NCBI GenBank assembly: GCA_002887195.1
Contig: PJAB01000966.1
Location: 1 to 18,659, forward strand
DNA: 18,659 bases
Direction of reading: 5' to 3'
Source: Chrysochromulina parva
Taxonomy: Eukaryota; Haptophyta; Prymnesiales; Chrysochromulinaceae
Both the position numbers and the translations under genes were made by a program. The notes beneath the pieces were generated by a model. The model saw only the letters and a program-made list of their open reading frames with translations, did no database searches and had not been told where the DNA came from. Below, in pieces: positions 8,477 through 15,928 of this stretch. How positions within the stretch are numbered: the stretch's first letter is position 1; each line of letters begins with the position of its first letter.

Positions 8477-8932
8477 ATGTTTGTGCGGCGTCGACCGCTC
8501 GCTCGTTTCTTCGCCACGGCATCGGCGTTACCAAGGCACCGGCTGATGCCGATGCCCAGGCTATCTCCGACCATGAAGACGGGCCACGTTGTTCGTTGGA
8601 ACATGGCTGTTGGTGATCGTGTTGACGACATGGAGGTGGCATGCGAGGTGAAAACGGCAGAACTCACCGACGACCCTGAGGACGGAGAAAAAATATTGGA
8701 GATCGAAGCGCACGAGGATGGGTACCTCGCGGCCATCCTCGTCGAAGCGGGCGAGCAAGCTCAGCCAGATGAGGCCATAGCCGTAATCGTCCACCACCAC
8801 TCCGACATTGGTGCCTTTCAAGATTCCGAATCACAGCGAACACTGACTCGCCAGCTGGTCGAGCCAGCCACGTTTGCCTGGCAGGCATATTTGAAGGCGG
8901 GTCAGACAGCGCGTGGGTGCTCTAATAGCTAG
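8477..8932 (+). CDS. Lipoyl-like domain protein with mitochondrial presequence, lacking the lipoylated lysine
   Basis: A 151-residue protein. The start MFVRRRPLARFFATASA is Arg-rich and lacks acidic residues, typical of a mitochondrial targeting sequence. Residues about 24-105 follow the biotinyl/lipoyl fold of 2-oxoacid dehydrogenase E2 subunits: MPRLSPTMKTGHVVRWN, then VGDRVDDMEVACEV, then EIEAHEDGYLAAILVEAG and IAVIV. The hairpin that carries lipoyl-lysine in the family (ETDKA) here reads CEVKTAELTDDPEDGEK (about 56-72). It has some 8 extra residues and no DKA motif. K58 and K72 are the only lysines there and neither is in the usual context. No subunit-binding or acyltransferase domain follows, so this is not a full E2. 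It could be an accessory or degenerate E2/E3BP-like protein or, less likely, the first exon of a longer gene. It is divergent from the PRPP-synthetase-like gene and convergent with the receptor kinase. It ends in TAG. Confidence 0.75.
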   Translation: MFVRRRPLARFFATASALPRHRLMPMPRLSPTMKTGHVVRWNMAVGDRVDDMEVACEVKTAELTDDPEDGEKILEIEAHEDGYLAAILVEAGEQAQPDEAIAVIVHHHSDIGAFQDSESQRTLTRQLVEPATFAWQAYLKAGQTARGCSNS

Positions 8933-9712
8933 GGCAATATGTAAGAAGTTCACCGTATCTCACACTCTGCTCTCTGGGCGACCGTCTCGCGTCTGCGCTC
9001 TGCCGGCACTGCGCGGGCACTGCGCGGACTGCGGTCTGTGCGGACTGGCGGGGCTCCGCTCTCCGGTCTGCGCGCGCGGTCCGTTCCGGAGGTTCGCGCC
9101 GACCCGCGAGCCGCGTTGCCGCGAGCGCGGCTGCCGTGCCGGCGCCCGGCGCGGGCGGCGCGGGCCACCGGCAGGCCTCCCCGCGCCCGCGGCCGCCGCC
9201 AACCGCCCGCAACGCGCCCCGCCCCGCAGGCGGCCACTTCGCGGCCACTGGTCGGCCTCCTCCCGGGAGAGCGGACAGTGCGCGAGCGGATCGGACAGCA
9301 GCTACTCGGGATGTGTCCTACGCACGGTCCCGCTGCGCCGAACCGCTGCGCCGAACCGCCGCGCCGGCGCGCGCCGCGCCGCGACCCCGGACGATCCGGC
9401 ACGGCGTCGGATCGCCGGGGCGCGGGGGTTGACGGATGACGCCCCGCGATCCCCGGCGGGACGGTCGCGCGGCTCACTTCGGCACGATGAGCGCCGCTAC
9501 GGTACCGCGGATGTGGTCCGGTTTTAATTGCGCATCGATTTATCACCTTGTTTGCCTCACCTTCGAACCGGCGGTGTGCGGTGACCGCGACACCCGGCTT
9601 GACCCAAGTAGGAACCCAAGGGGGAGTGGTCTCGCTATTTTTCATGCGTTACGAAGGGCTAAGGCCCCACCCCTAACCTGTTTGGGAATTGAATGCCACA
9701 CGACACATGTAC
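8933..9712. other. Convergent intergenic spacer with a long GC-rich, repeat-bearing block
   Basis: This 780 bp stretch lies between the 3' ends of the lipoyl gene (+) and the receptor kinase gene (-). From about 9000 to 9480 it is extremely GC-rich. It contains short perfect tandem repeats: GGCACTGCGCG twice at 9005-9026 and CGCTGCGCCGAAC twice at 9331-9356. Long frames exist in every register simply because stop codons are rare at this composition. Their translations are Arg/Pro/Ala-rich and resemble nothing I know. From about 9520 the composition returns to normal. On the minus strand a possible short last exon of the receptor kinase falls at about 9642-9677. Confidence 0.55.
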
Positions 9713-12700
9713 TCACTTTGTACTCACCTCAGTTCGGACCGAGGAACGTGTGCTCCGTGATGAATCTGGGGCTGGCCGGAGCTGGGGCTGGCTTAAGGGG
9801 CTGGCGGGGCCGTGCTCCTCCCAAGGTACGAAGTCAATGGCGTCCCCTCGTCGGTACTCACTCGAAAATGGCACACTTGTATCAGGTTGCACCGGGAGCT
9901 TGGCCGAGAAACACCCACTTATAGCAGCTCGTCTGGACTCGTTGCTGCAGCTGAGAGCGGATGGGGATGATGGGTCTGAGCACTGCAGCCACATCTGCAT
10001 CGATGTTGAACTTGGTGCCGAGAGAGCTTGCATGCACGTTTCGAGCCTCTCGAGCACGGTGCTCATGCTCGGGCGGTCCTCTGGACGCTGCGCCCAACAC
10101 TCGCACGTGAGCGCTGGGATCCCATCGCTCTTCGAAGGCTTCGAGAGCTGTGGCCGAAGCCCCTTCAAGGCGCCCGAGGCAGCAGCTGAGCCCGTCAACT
10201 TCTCAAAGGCGCGGCGCTCATGAATGAGCTCCCAAAGCAAGAGGCCAAACGCATAGACATCAGCGCGGTCCTCAAAGCTGACGAGCGTGCGGCCAAGGCT
10301 GAGGCTGCTGCTGCCACGGCTTTCGTCACGATCGGGGCTCTCGTGCGCGTGACGTCGCGACACTTCCGCCACCCTCTCGGGCGCCAGATAACGCAATGTG
10401 CCCCCCACTGCCTTGTTTCGATCCCGAGCGTAGTTCAGGCTGAGGCACGCCAAACCAAAGTCGGCGAGCTTGCACACCGAGTGGTTCGCGTCGAGCAGTG
10501 CATTATCAGTCTTGATGTCGTGGTGCAGGATGCCGTGCGAGTGGAGGAAGCACAACCCACTCGCCAGCTGCACCGCGAAACAAATCTTCTTGTCGTCCGA
10601 AAGCATGTCAGCCAGGCGTGTGCGTGGCGGAGGCGGCTCCATCAGCTTGCAGCCGAGCAACCCTTGCGGTGCGACCGGTGCGGCAGCCGCATACCTATTC
10701 GCGAAGAGGTGTGCGGCGAGAGAGCCTCCGGCCATGTACTCGAGAACGAGCGCGGGCCGCTGGTCAACCAGCATGTGGCCGAAGAGGGCGCAGATGCACG
10801 GGTGGCGCAGGCGACGCAGAATGGCCACCTCCTGGAGCATGACCAACTCCTGTTGCGCAGGTGACATGTCGACGTTCTCGAGCTTCATGTTGAGCACCTT
10901 CACGGCGAGGTCGTTTCCCTGCCACCGCGCACTCCAGACGGTCGCAAAGCCGCCTTCGCCGATCGGCCTGCCAACCGCGAGCGTCGAGAAGTCCACCACC
11001 TCGAGCTGCGTCGGCTCATCGGAACGCACCGTGACGGGGCTTCCGCCCGAACTCGAGAGAGTCTCCCGCTGCTTGGGCGCCCAAATGGGCACCATGTGCA
11101 TGGACACGGAATCGGCATTGTCCTTGAGCATCTGGGTGGATATCCGTGTGCGCCATCTTCGCCACAGACAGCAAGCAACGAAAGCAACTGCCATCGCCAC
11201 GAGAAACGCCACGAGAAGCGCCTCAAGGACCTCATGACTCTGCTCATAACTCTGCGCCATCATGTCACGCGCAGCAGCACTCGGAGCAGCAGGTGGTGTT
11301 GGCGGCGAGAGCGGCGGCGCGTGCGGCGGCGCGTGTGGGCACTGCTCATCGCGCGCGAGGTCGGTCGCGCTCGAGTTACTGCCCTCGTGGCACGGCACCG
11401 GTGCCGCGGCGCCTGGCGGGCAGAAGCTGCCCCGCTCGCAAGGCAAGCACGCGGGGCCAAAGAGGCCGTCATATGGAGCGTACGAGCCCGAGGAGCAGTC
11501 GACACAGAGTGTGCCAGCCTTACCTTGGCGCTTGCCGCGCGGGCAGGCAGTGCACTCCGCGGCCCCCACAAAGCGAACGCTGCCCGGCTTGCAGGAGGAG
11601 CATTCGCCGCGGTAGTCGAGCTCCGTGTGCTCTTCGCACTCGTAGCAGATATCAAAATGGTCGTCGCGGCGTGAGAAGGGAGCGGGGCAGCGGACACATC
11701 CGTTGCCGAAAAGGCTGCGTGCAGTGCCAGGCTGAGAGCATCTGATAAAGGGCAGCAGGCGGCTGGGAGTGTCTTCGTTTCCGAGCAGCACGTCGAGGTC
11801 GCCGTCGCCGTCCACGTCCGCCGCCGCGATCGAGTTCGTCCTCGCGCTGCCGCCGGGCAGCTCGATGCTCATCGGGAAGGTGCCGTCGCCCGCGTTGAGC
11901 AACACTCGGTTCGGACTGCCAGAGTTACCAAGCAGCACGTCGAGGTCGCCGTCGCCGTCCATGTCCGCCGCCACGATCGAGTACGTGTGCTCGATCGACT
12001 TGGTGCCCGCGCTGCCGCTGGGCAGCTCGATGCTCGTCGGGAAGGTGCCGTCGCCCGCGTTGAGCAGCACTCGGCTGGCACTGCCTTCATTCCCAAGCAG
12101 GACGTCGAGGTCGCCGTCACCGTCCACGTCGGCCGCCGCGATCGAGTTCGTGTACCTGCTGCCGCCGGGCAGCTCGATGCTCGTCGGGAAGGTGCCGTTG
12201 CCCGCGTTGAGCAGCGCTCGGCTGGGACTGTTGAAGTTCCCAAGCAGCAAGTCAAGGTCGCCGTCGCCGTCCACATCTGCCACTGCGATCGAAAGCGTGT
12301 ACGCCCTGCCGCCGGGCAGCTCGATGCTCGTCGGGAAGGTGCCGTCGCCCGCGTTCAGCAGCACTCGGTCGGGACTATCGTAGTTACCTAGCAGGATGTC
12401 AAGATCGCCGTCGCCGTCCAAGTCCGCCGCTGCGATCGCGCTCGTGTACGTGCTGCCACCGGGCAGCTCGATGCTCGTCGGGAAGGTGCCGTCGCCCGCG
12501 TTGAACAGCACTCGGCTGGTAACGCCCCAGTTTCCGAGCAGGATGTCGAGATCGCCGTCGCCATCAACGTCGGCAGCCGCGATACAGTTCGTGCGGGCGT
12601 TGAGGGCGGACAGCTCGATGCTCGTCGGGAAGGTGCCGTCGCCCGCGTTGAGCAGCACTCGGCTTGGCGTGCCATAATAGTTGCCAATCAGCACGTCGAG

Positions 12701-14401
12701 GTCGCCGTCGCCGTCCACGTCGGCCGCCGCGATCGACTTGGTGCCCGAGCTGCCGCCAGGCAGCTCGATGCTCGTTGGGAAGGTGCCGTCGCCCATGTTG
12801 AGCGTGTTGAGGAGCACTTGGCTCGGACTCTCGTTGTTGCCAAGAAGCACGTCGAGGTCGCCGTCCCCGTCCAAGTCCGCCGCCGCGATTGACATCGTGC
12901 TCGCGCTACCGCTGGGCAGCTCAATGCTCGTCGGGAAGGTGCCGTCGCCCGCGTTGAGCAGCACTCGGCTGGAAAAGCCGTACCAGTTGCCAAGCAGCAC
13001 GTCGAGGTCGCCGTCGCCATCCACGTCGGCCGCCGCGATCGCGTACGTGCTTGCGCTGCCGCCGAGCAGGTCGATGCTCGTCGGGAAGGTGCCGTCGCCC
13101 GCGTTGAGCAGCACTCGGCTGGAAAAGCCATAGTTGCCTAGCAGCACGTCGAGGTCGCCGTCGCCATCCACGTCGGCCGCCGCGATCGAGTGCGTGTTCG
13201 CGAAGCCGCCGAGCAGCTCGATGCTCGTCGGGAAGGTGCCGTCGCCCGCGTTGAACAGCACTAGGCTGGGACTGCCACTGTTGCCAACCAGCAAGTCGAT
13301 GTCGCCGTCGCCGTCCACGTCCGCTGCTGCGATTGAGTACGTGTATGCGATGCCGCCGGGCAGGTCGATGCTCGTCGGCAAGGTGCCGTCGCCCGCGTTG
13401 AACAGCACTCGGCTGGCACTGCCTTCATTCCCGAGTAGCACGTCAAGGTCGCCGTCGCCATCCACGTCGGCCGCCGCGATCGAGTGCGTGTACGTGCTGT
13501 CGCCGGGCAGTTCGATGCTCTTCGGGAAGGTGCCGTCGCCCGCGTTGAGCAGCACTCGGCTGGGACCACCATTGTTGCCGAGCAAGACATCCAGGTCGCC
13601 GTCGTCGTCCATGTCGGCCGCTGCGATCGACTTGGTGCCCGCGCTGCCGCCGGGCAGTTCGATGCTCGTCGGGAAGGTGCCGTCGCCCGCGTTGAGCAAC
13701 ACTCGGCTGGAACTGCCATAGTTGCCTAGCAGTACGTCGAGGTCGCCGTCGCCGTCGACATCGGCCGCTGCGATCGCGCTCGTGGACGCGCTGCCGCTGG
13801 GCAGCAGCGCTGCGCCGTCATCCCTGAATCTTAGTACAAGCCCGCCACTATCGAGCAGCTCGTTCCCCGTCCTCGCCAAAGGCTTTGGAAGGAGCAGGCA
13901 CCCCGGCTCGGAGGACAAGGAGCAAGCCGGTGTTAAGAGCGCAGCTCGAATGCCTGCTGCAGGCTTGGCACGGGCCGGCTTCGGCATCGCAAGGCAGCCC
14001 ACCCGCCCTGGTGCCGAGCAGTTGGGTGGTGCGAACGCTGTTGGGTGGCCACCCGGCTGGAGCTCCTGCGCATAGTCCCGTGGGGGAGGGTACCGTCTGT
14101 GGCCCTGGTGCTCGACGTGCCAGCCAGGCTGCGCTGGTCTGGGAGGCTGATCTGGCGGCAAGGGCGGCGAGAAGGGTGAGGGCGATGGCGGCGACGAAGG
14201 CGGCGACGCCTGCGGTTGCGGTTGCTGCGGTGGTGCAAGATGCTCTCGAGGCGGCGACGACGGCATGCCCGAGTGCAGACCGTCGAACAGCACTCGGCGT
14301 GCATGCGTCGGGGCGACGTGCTGGTCGAGTGAGTTGCCGCTCTCGGCGCACGCACCCAGCAGGGCGGATGCGACCATCAATGCCCTCCACGTTCTGTTCA
14401 T
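9713..14401 (-). CDS. Receptor-like TKL-type kinase with 14 FG-GAP/VCBS repeats
   Basis: A 1562-residue single-pass receptor kinase, counted from the ATG at 14401. That start gives a clear signal peptide (MNRTWRALMVASALLGACA); an ATG at 14503 in frame would bury it. Pro-rich and variable sequence runs about 30-185. Residues about 190-880 are 14 tandem units of mostly 49 residues, each with a calcium-loop core DVDGDGDLD and the stretch VLLNAGDGTFPTSIELPGG, i.e. FG-GAP/VCBS beta-propeller blades as in integrin alpha chains. A Cys-rich region (about 887-1020) with CxxC spacings resembles GCC2/GCC3 or TNFR-type modules. A PPTPP-type stalk, a TM helix about 1057-1079 and RRWRTR stop-transfer residues follow. 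The kinase, about 1138-1458, has GEGGFATVW (G1148), AVKVL (K1168), HHDIKTDN (D1295), DFG (D1314) and APER, so catalytic residues are present; HRD is HHD. A Ser-rich tail ends it. It probably senses an extracellular ligand or matrix and phosphorylates cytosolic targets. The substrate and the Ser/Thr or Tyr preference are unknown. A splice-donor consensus lies at the end (see findings). Confidence 0.9.
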   Translation of the reverse strand: MNRTWRALMVASALLGACAESGNSLDQHVAPTHARRVLFDGLHSGMPSSPPREHLAPPQQPQPQASPPSSPPSPSPFSPPLPPDQPPRPAQPGWHVEHQGHRRYPPPRDYAQELQPGGHPTAFAPPNCSAPGRVGCLAMPKPARAKPAAGIRAALLTPACSLSSEPGCLLLPKPLARTGNELLDSGGLVLRFRDDGAALLPSGSASTSAIAAADVDGDGDLDVLLGNYGSSSRVLLNAGDGTFPTSIELPGGSAGTKSIAAADMDDDGDLDVLLGNNGGPSRVLLNAGDGTFPKSIELPGDSTYTHSIAAADVDGDGDLDVLLGNEGSASRVLFNAGDGTLPTSIDLPGGIAYTYSIAAADVDGDGDIDLLVGNSGSPSLVLFNAGDGTFPTSIELLGGFANTHSIAAADVDGDGDLDVLLGNYGFSSRVLLNAGDGTFPTSIDLLGGSASTYAIAAADVDGDGDLDVLLGNWYGFSSRVLLNAGDGTFPTSIELPSGSASTMSIAAADLDGDGDLDVLLGNNESPSQVLLNTLNMGDGTFPTSIELPGGSSGTKSIAAADVDGDGDLDVLIGNYYGTPSRVLLNAGDGTFPTSIELSALNARTNCIAAADVDGDGDLDILLGNWGVTSRVLFNAGDGTFPTSIELPGGSTYTSAIAAADLDGDGDLDILLGNYDSPDRVLLNAGDGTFPTSIELPGGRAYTLSIAVADVDGDGDLDLLLGNFNSPSRALLNAGNGTFPTSIELPGGSRYTNSIAAADVDGDGDLDVLLGNEGSASRVLLNAGDGTFPTSIELPSGSAGTKSIEHTYSIVAADMDGDGDLDVLLGNSGSPNRVLLNAGDGTFPMSIELPGGSARTNSIAAADVDGDGDLDVLLGNEDTPSRLLPFIRCSQPGTARSLFGNGCVRCPAPFSRRDDHFDICYECEEHTELDYRGECSSCKPGSVRFVGAAECTACPRGKRQGKAGTLCVDCSSGSYAPYDGLFGPACLPCERGSFCPPGAAAPVPCHEGSNSSATDLARDEQCPHAPPHAPPLSPPTPPAAPSAAARDMMAQSYEQSHEVLEALLVAFLVAMAVAFVACCLWRRWRTRISTQMLKDNADSVSMHMVPIWAPKQRETLSSSGGSPVTVRSDEPTQLEVVDFSTLAVGRPIGEGGFATVWSARWQGNDLAVKVLNMKLENVDMSPAQQELVMLQEVAILRRLRHPCICALFGHMLVDQRPALVLEYMAGGSLAAHLFANRYAAAAPVAPQGLLGCKLMEPPPPRTRLADMLSDDKKICFAVQLASGLCFLHSHGILHHDIKTDNALLDANHSVCKLADFGLACLSLNYARDRNKAVGGTLRYLAPERVAEVSRRHAHESPDRDESRGSSSLSLGRTLVSFEDRADVYAFGLLLWELIHERRAFEKLTGSAAASGALKGLRPQLSKPSKSDGIPALTCECWAQRPEDRPSMSTVLERLETCMQALSAPSSTSMQMWLQCSDPSSPSALSCSNESRRAAISGCFSAKLPVQPDTSVPFSSEYRRGDAIDFVPWEEHGPASPLSQPQLRPAPDSSRSTRSSVRTEVSTK
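11762..13774 (-). repeat. 147 bp in-frame minisatellite encoding the propeller blades
   Basis: Fourteen consecutive coding units begin at the ATC (Ile) codon of IAAADVDGDGDLD; the first starts at 13774 and the last at 11830. Unit length is 147 bp except for four in-frame expansions: units 6 and 8 (+3), 7 (+9) and 12 (+18). Nucleotide identity between units is high even at third codon positions, for example in the segment for GDGTFPTSIEL. This suggests recent expansion or ongoing gene conversion. Because the period is a multiple of three and stops are rare, long spurious frames appear on both strands. Confidence 0.95.
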
Positions 14402-14760
14402 GTGCGTCCCAGCCCCTTGCGCGTCGCCTGCCCAGAGATCCGGCGTGCCCGAGAGCAACACTTTGACTGTGCAACCTGTTCCGTGAGCGACGTCATTATT
14501 CATAGCGATGAACAAATGCAGCTTCACATGGAACAGGAAAAGTCTTCGTGGGAAAACCGACACGTACCTTCTCAAACCTTTTTAAAAACAGAAAAACAGT
14601 ATACAGCCTAATACAGGTCAGAGCACAGAGGTGACGTTCAGGTCCTCTGAACGCACTTGAACGCACTCGGAGTGACTCCCGAGTGCCGCACTGAAACTTA
14701 AAGTATAACTTACATTTGAAGGGGGTCCAAGGGGGTCGCGCGTTTCGGTTCAAGGTTCGG
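14402..14760. promoter_or_regulatory. 5' flank of the receptor kinase gene with short repeats and a hairpin
   Basis: This is non-coding DNA upstream of the receptor kinase start. An in-frame upstream ATG at 14503 would extend the protein by 34 residues. Beyond it the region is less GC-rich than the genes. It holds a tandem TGAACGCACT (14648-14667), a hairpin GCACTCGGAGT/ACTCCCGAGTGC (14663-14686, one bulged base), TTCAG/CTGAA (14638-14652) and twin GGGGGTC (near 14720-14735). It likely contains the promoter. The cluster of short repeats could also be a worn transposon end, but no element was identified. Confidence 0.4.
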
Positions 14761-15328
14761 TTATCTGAAGATCTGAACACAGTGTTCTAGGGCCAAGGTG
14801 TGGGTGATGCACGCTTGCTTTGCTCTGGTCGCCGGACATCCGGTGGCAAAAGAGCGAAGCACAAAAGCGGCAAAGCGCAGCTCCTCCTCGTACGCCGTCG
14901 CGTCGACCTCCGTCGTCGGACCTTCGGAGCGCTGCGGGACTCGGTCACGGTGCAGCCAGCCAGCACACAACAGGCGCCGGCGGTCGGCCCACGCCGTGTA
15001 GCTCTGACCACCGGTGAGGAAGAGAAGCGCACGCGAGCTCCGTGCGAGCTACTGCGCGAGTGCGGCCCTTGGGCTTCAGTGGAGGTCTCCGCCGCCGTCT
15101 CCACGGACAGCCACGCCATGGGGCTCGAGACCCATGCAGCGCGGCAGCCGGCCAGTAGCTTGGGCAGCGCCGCGACATCGATGGCTGGCGACCTTGCGGC
15201 GCACAAATGATGCCCACTTCGAGGGGCGGCAGCGGCACCACACGAACGCCTCCGTCCGCGGCATGTCCCTCAAATAGGCCTGCATGCAGAGTCCCAGGCA
15301 CAAAGGCGGCCTCATCAATTGCGGGCTC
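14761..15328 (-). pseudogene. PTAR1-like protein prenyltransferase alpha-repeat gene remnant
   Basis: Three overlapping minus-strand frames, read in order, resemble the N-terminal part of PTAR1-type proteins (protein prenyltransferase alpha-subunit repeat family). First, directly after the phosphatase stop and in its frame, comes EPAIDEAAFVPGTLHAG, like the HIDEIGLIP segment of PTAR1. Second, in another frame (about 15206-15060), comes AALPKLLAGCRAAW. Third (about 15049-14761), comes ALLFLTGGQSYTAWADRRRL followed by EEELRFAAFVLRSF, which fits the TAW..R..L and L..L..FP pattern of the alpha repeats. After RSF the similarity stops and the frame ends at a TAA (14761-14763). Two frame changes, one in-frame TAG and the missing later repeats point to a decayed gene. 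Unrecognised short introns or sequence errors are the alternative. The family call comes from remembered consensus, not a search. Confidence 0.45.
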
Positions 15329-15928
15329 CTACGCGAGCAGCTGGTCAAAGGCGTCGAATCGAGCGCCCGGGGGTTTGCAGGCGATTGCGCTCGTCGTGCC
15401 GCAGCTGTCACAGACGGAGCAGCCGAGACCGTCGTCGTCAAGGCGCCGCTGCCGCAGCTCGTGGCACGGACACCTCCTCGCCGCGGTCAGCTGCGATTCG
15501 TAACGCCACAGCGCCTTGATGAAGCCCGTGTTGGGCGCGATGCAGGGGCGAGCCGCACGCACCGCATTGAAGGCCTCCTGCATGCTGTGACCGTGCTCCG
15601 CCATGAGGTAAGCGGCGATGAGCGTAGCTGAGCGGCTCCTGCCCATGTGGCAGTGCACAAGCACGGTGCCGCCGTCGGCGAGCGCGCGAGCGATGAAGGC
15701 GTTGCTCGCTTCAAAGTGCTCCTCGATCTTCACAATGGGGTTATCGTCAATCGGCACGCGCAGATAGGTGAGCTCAGCCTCGTATAGACACGACGCGTTT
15801 TTGGTCGCATTGAGCACGTGCGTCACCTCGTGGCGGAGCAGCCACGCGCGGCTACGCGCATACAGAAACGGTCCGATGTAAAGGCGAAGAATCACTGGGA
15901 GCGCGCGTTCATCTCCTTCAGCTGACAT
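15329..15928 (-). CDS. Dual-specificity protein phosphatase
   Basis: A 199-residue cytosolic phosphatase for phospho-Ser/Thr/Tyr or related substrates. The start is the ATG at 15926-15928; an upstream extension would have to begin at a TTG. The N-terminal LRLYIGPFLYARSRAWLLR and THVLNATKNA segments are the usual beginning of a DSP fold. VPIDDNP carries the general acid (D61 or D62). The P-loop is HCHMGRSRSAT with nucleophile C93 and R99 (CX5R), so it should be active. AYLMAEHGHSMQEAFNAVR and ARPCIAPNTGFIKALW complete the domain by about residue 150. The remaining 50 residues are Cys-rich (CPC, then CSVCDSC), perhaps metal-binding. The last residues, RFDAFDQLLA before the TAG, flow in frame into the PTAR1-like remnant, so the true boundary of the phosphatase gene is uncertain. 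No MAP-kinase-docking domain is present. Confidence 0.88.
   Translation of the reverse strand: MSAEGDERALPVILRLYIGPFLYARSRAWLLRHEVTHVLNATKNASCLYEAELTYLRVPIDDNPIVKIEEHFEASNAFIARALADGGTVLVHCHMGRSRSATLIAAYLMAEHGHSMQEAFNAVRAARPCIAPNTGFIKALWRYESQLTAARRCPCHELRQRRLDDDGLGCSVCDSCGTTSAIACKPPGARFDAFDQLLA

Noticed and set aside
8913..9645. Overlapping long frames on both strands in the GC block
   Set aside because: Open only because stops are rare at this composition; Arg/Pro/Ala-rich translations with no recognisable domain.
11762..13774. CRISPR-like or satellite interpretation of the tandem array
   Set aside because: Units are contiguous, in frame and encode a well-known calcium-loop blade; there are no spacers.
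11769..14075. Chain of plus-strand frames with SRSPSPSTSAAAI repeats
   Set aside because: They are the reverse complement of the propeller array. The 147 bp period is divisible by three, so spurious frames stay open.
14402..14575. N-terminal extension of the receptor kinase up to 14575
   Set aside because: The far start is TTG, and the extension would place the clear signal peptide inside the chain; the ATG at 14401 is preferred.
15329..15331. Reassigned UAG codon in this organism
   Set aside because: TAG is the natural end of the lipoyl and JmjC genes, and the PTAR1-like remnant also has frame changes, so decay or hidden introns explain the stop better.
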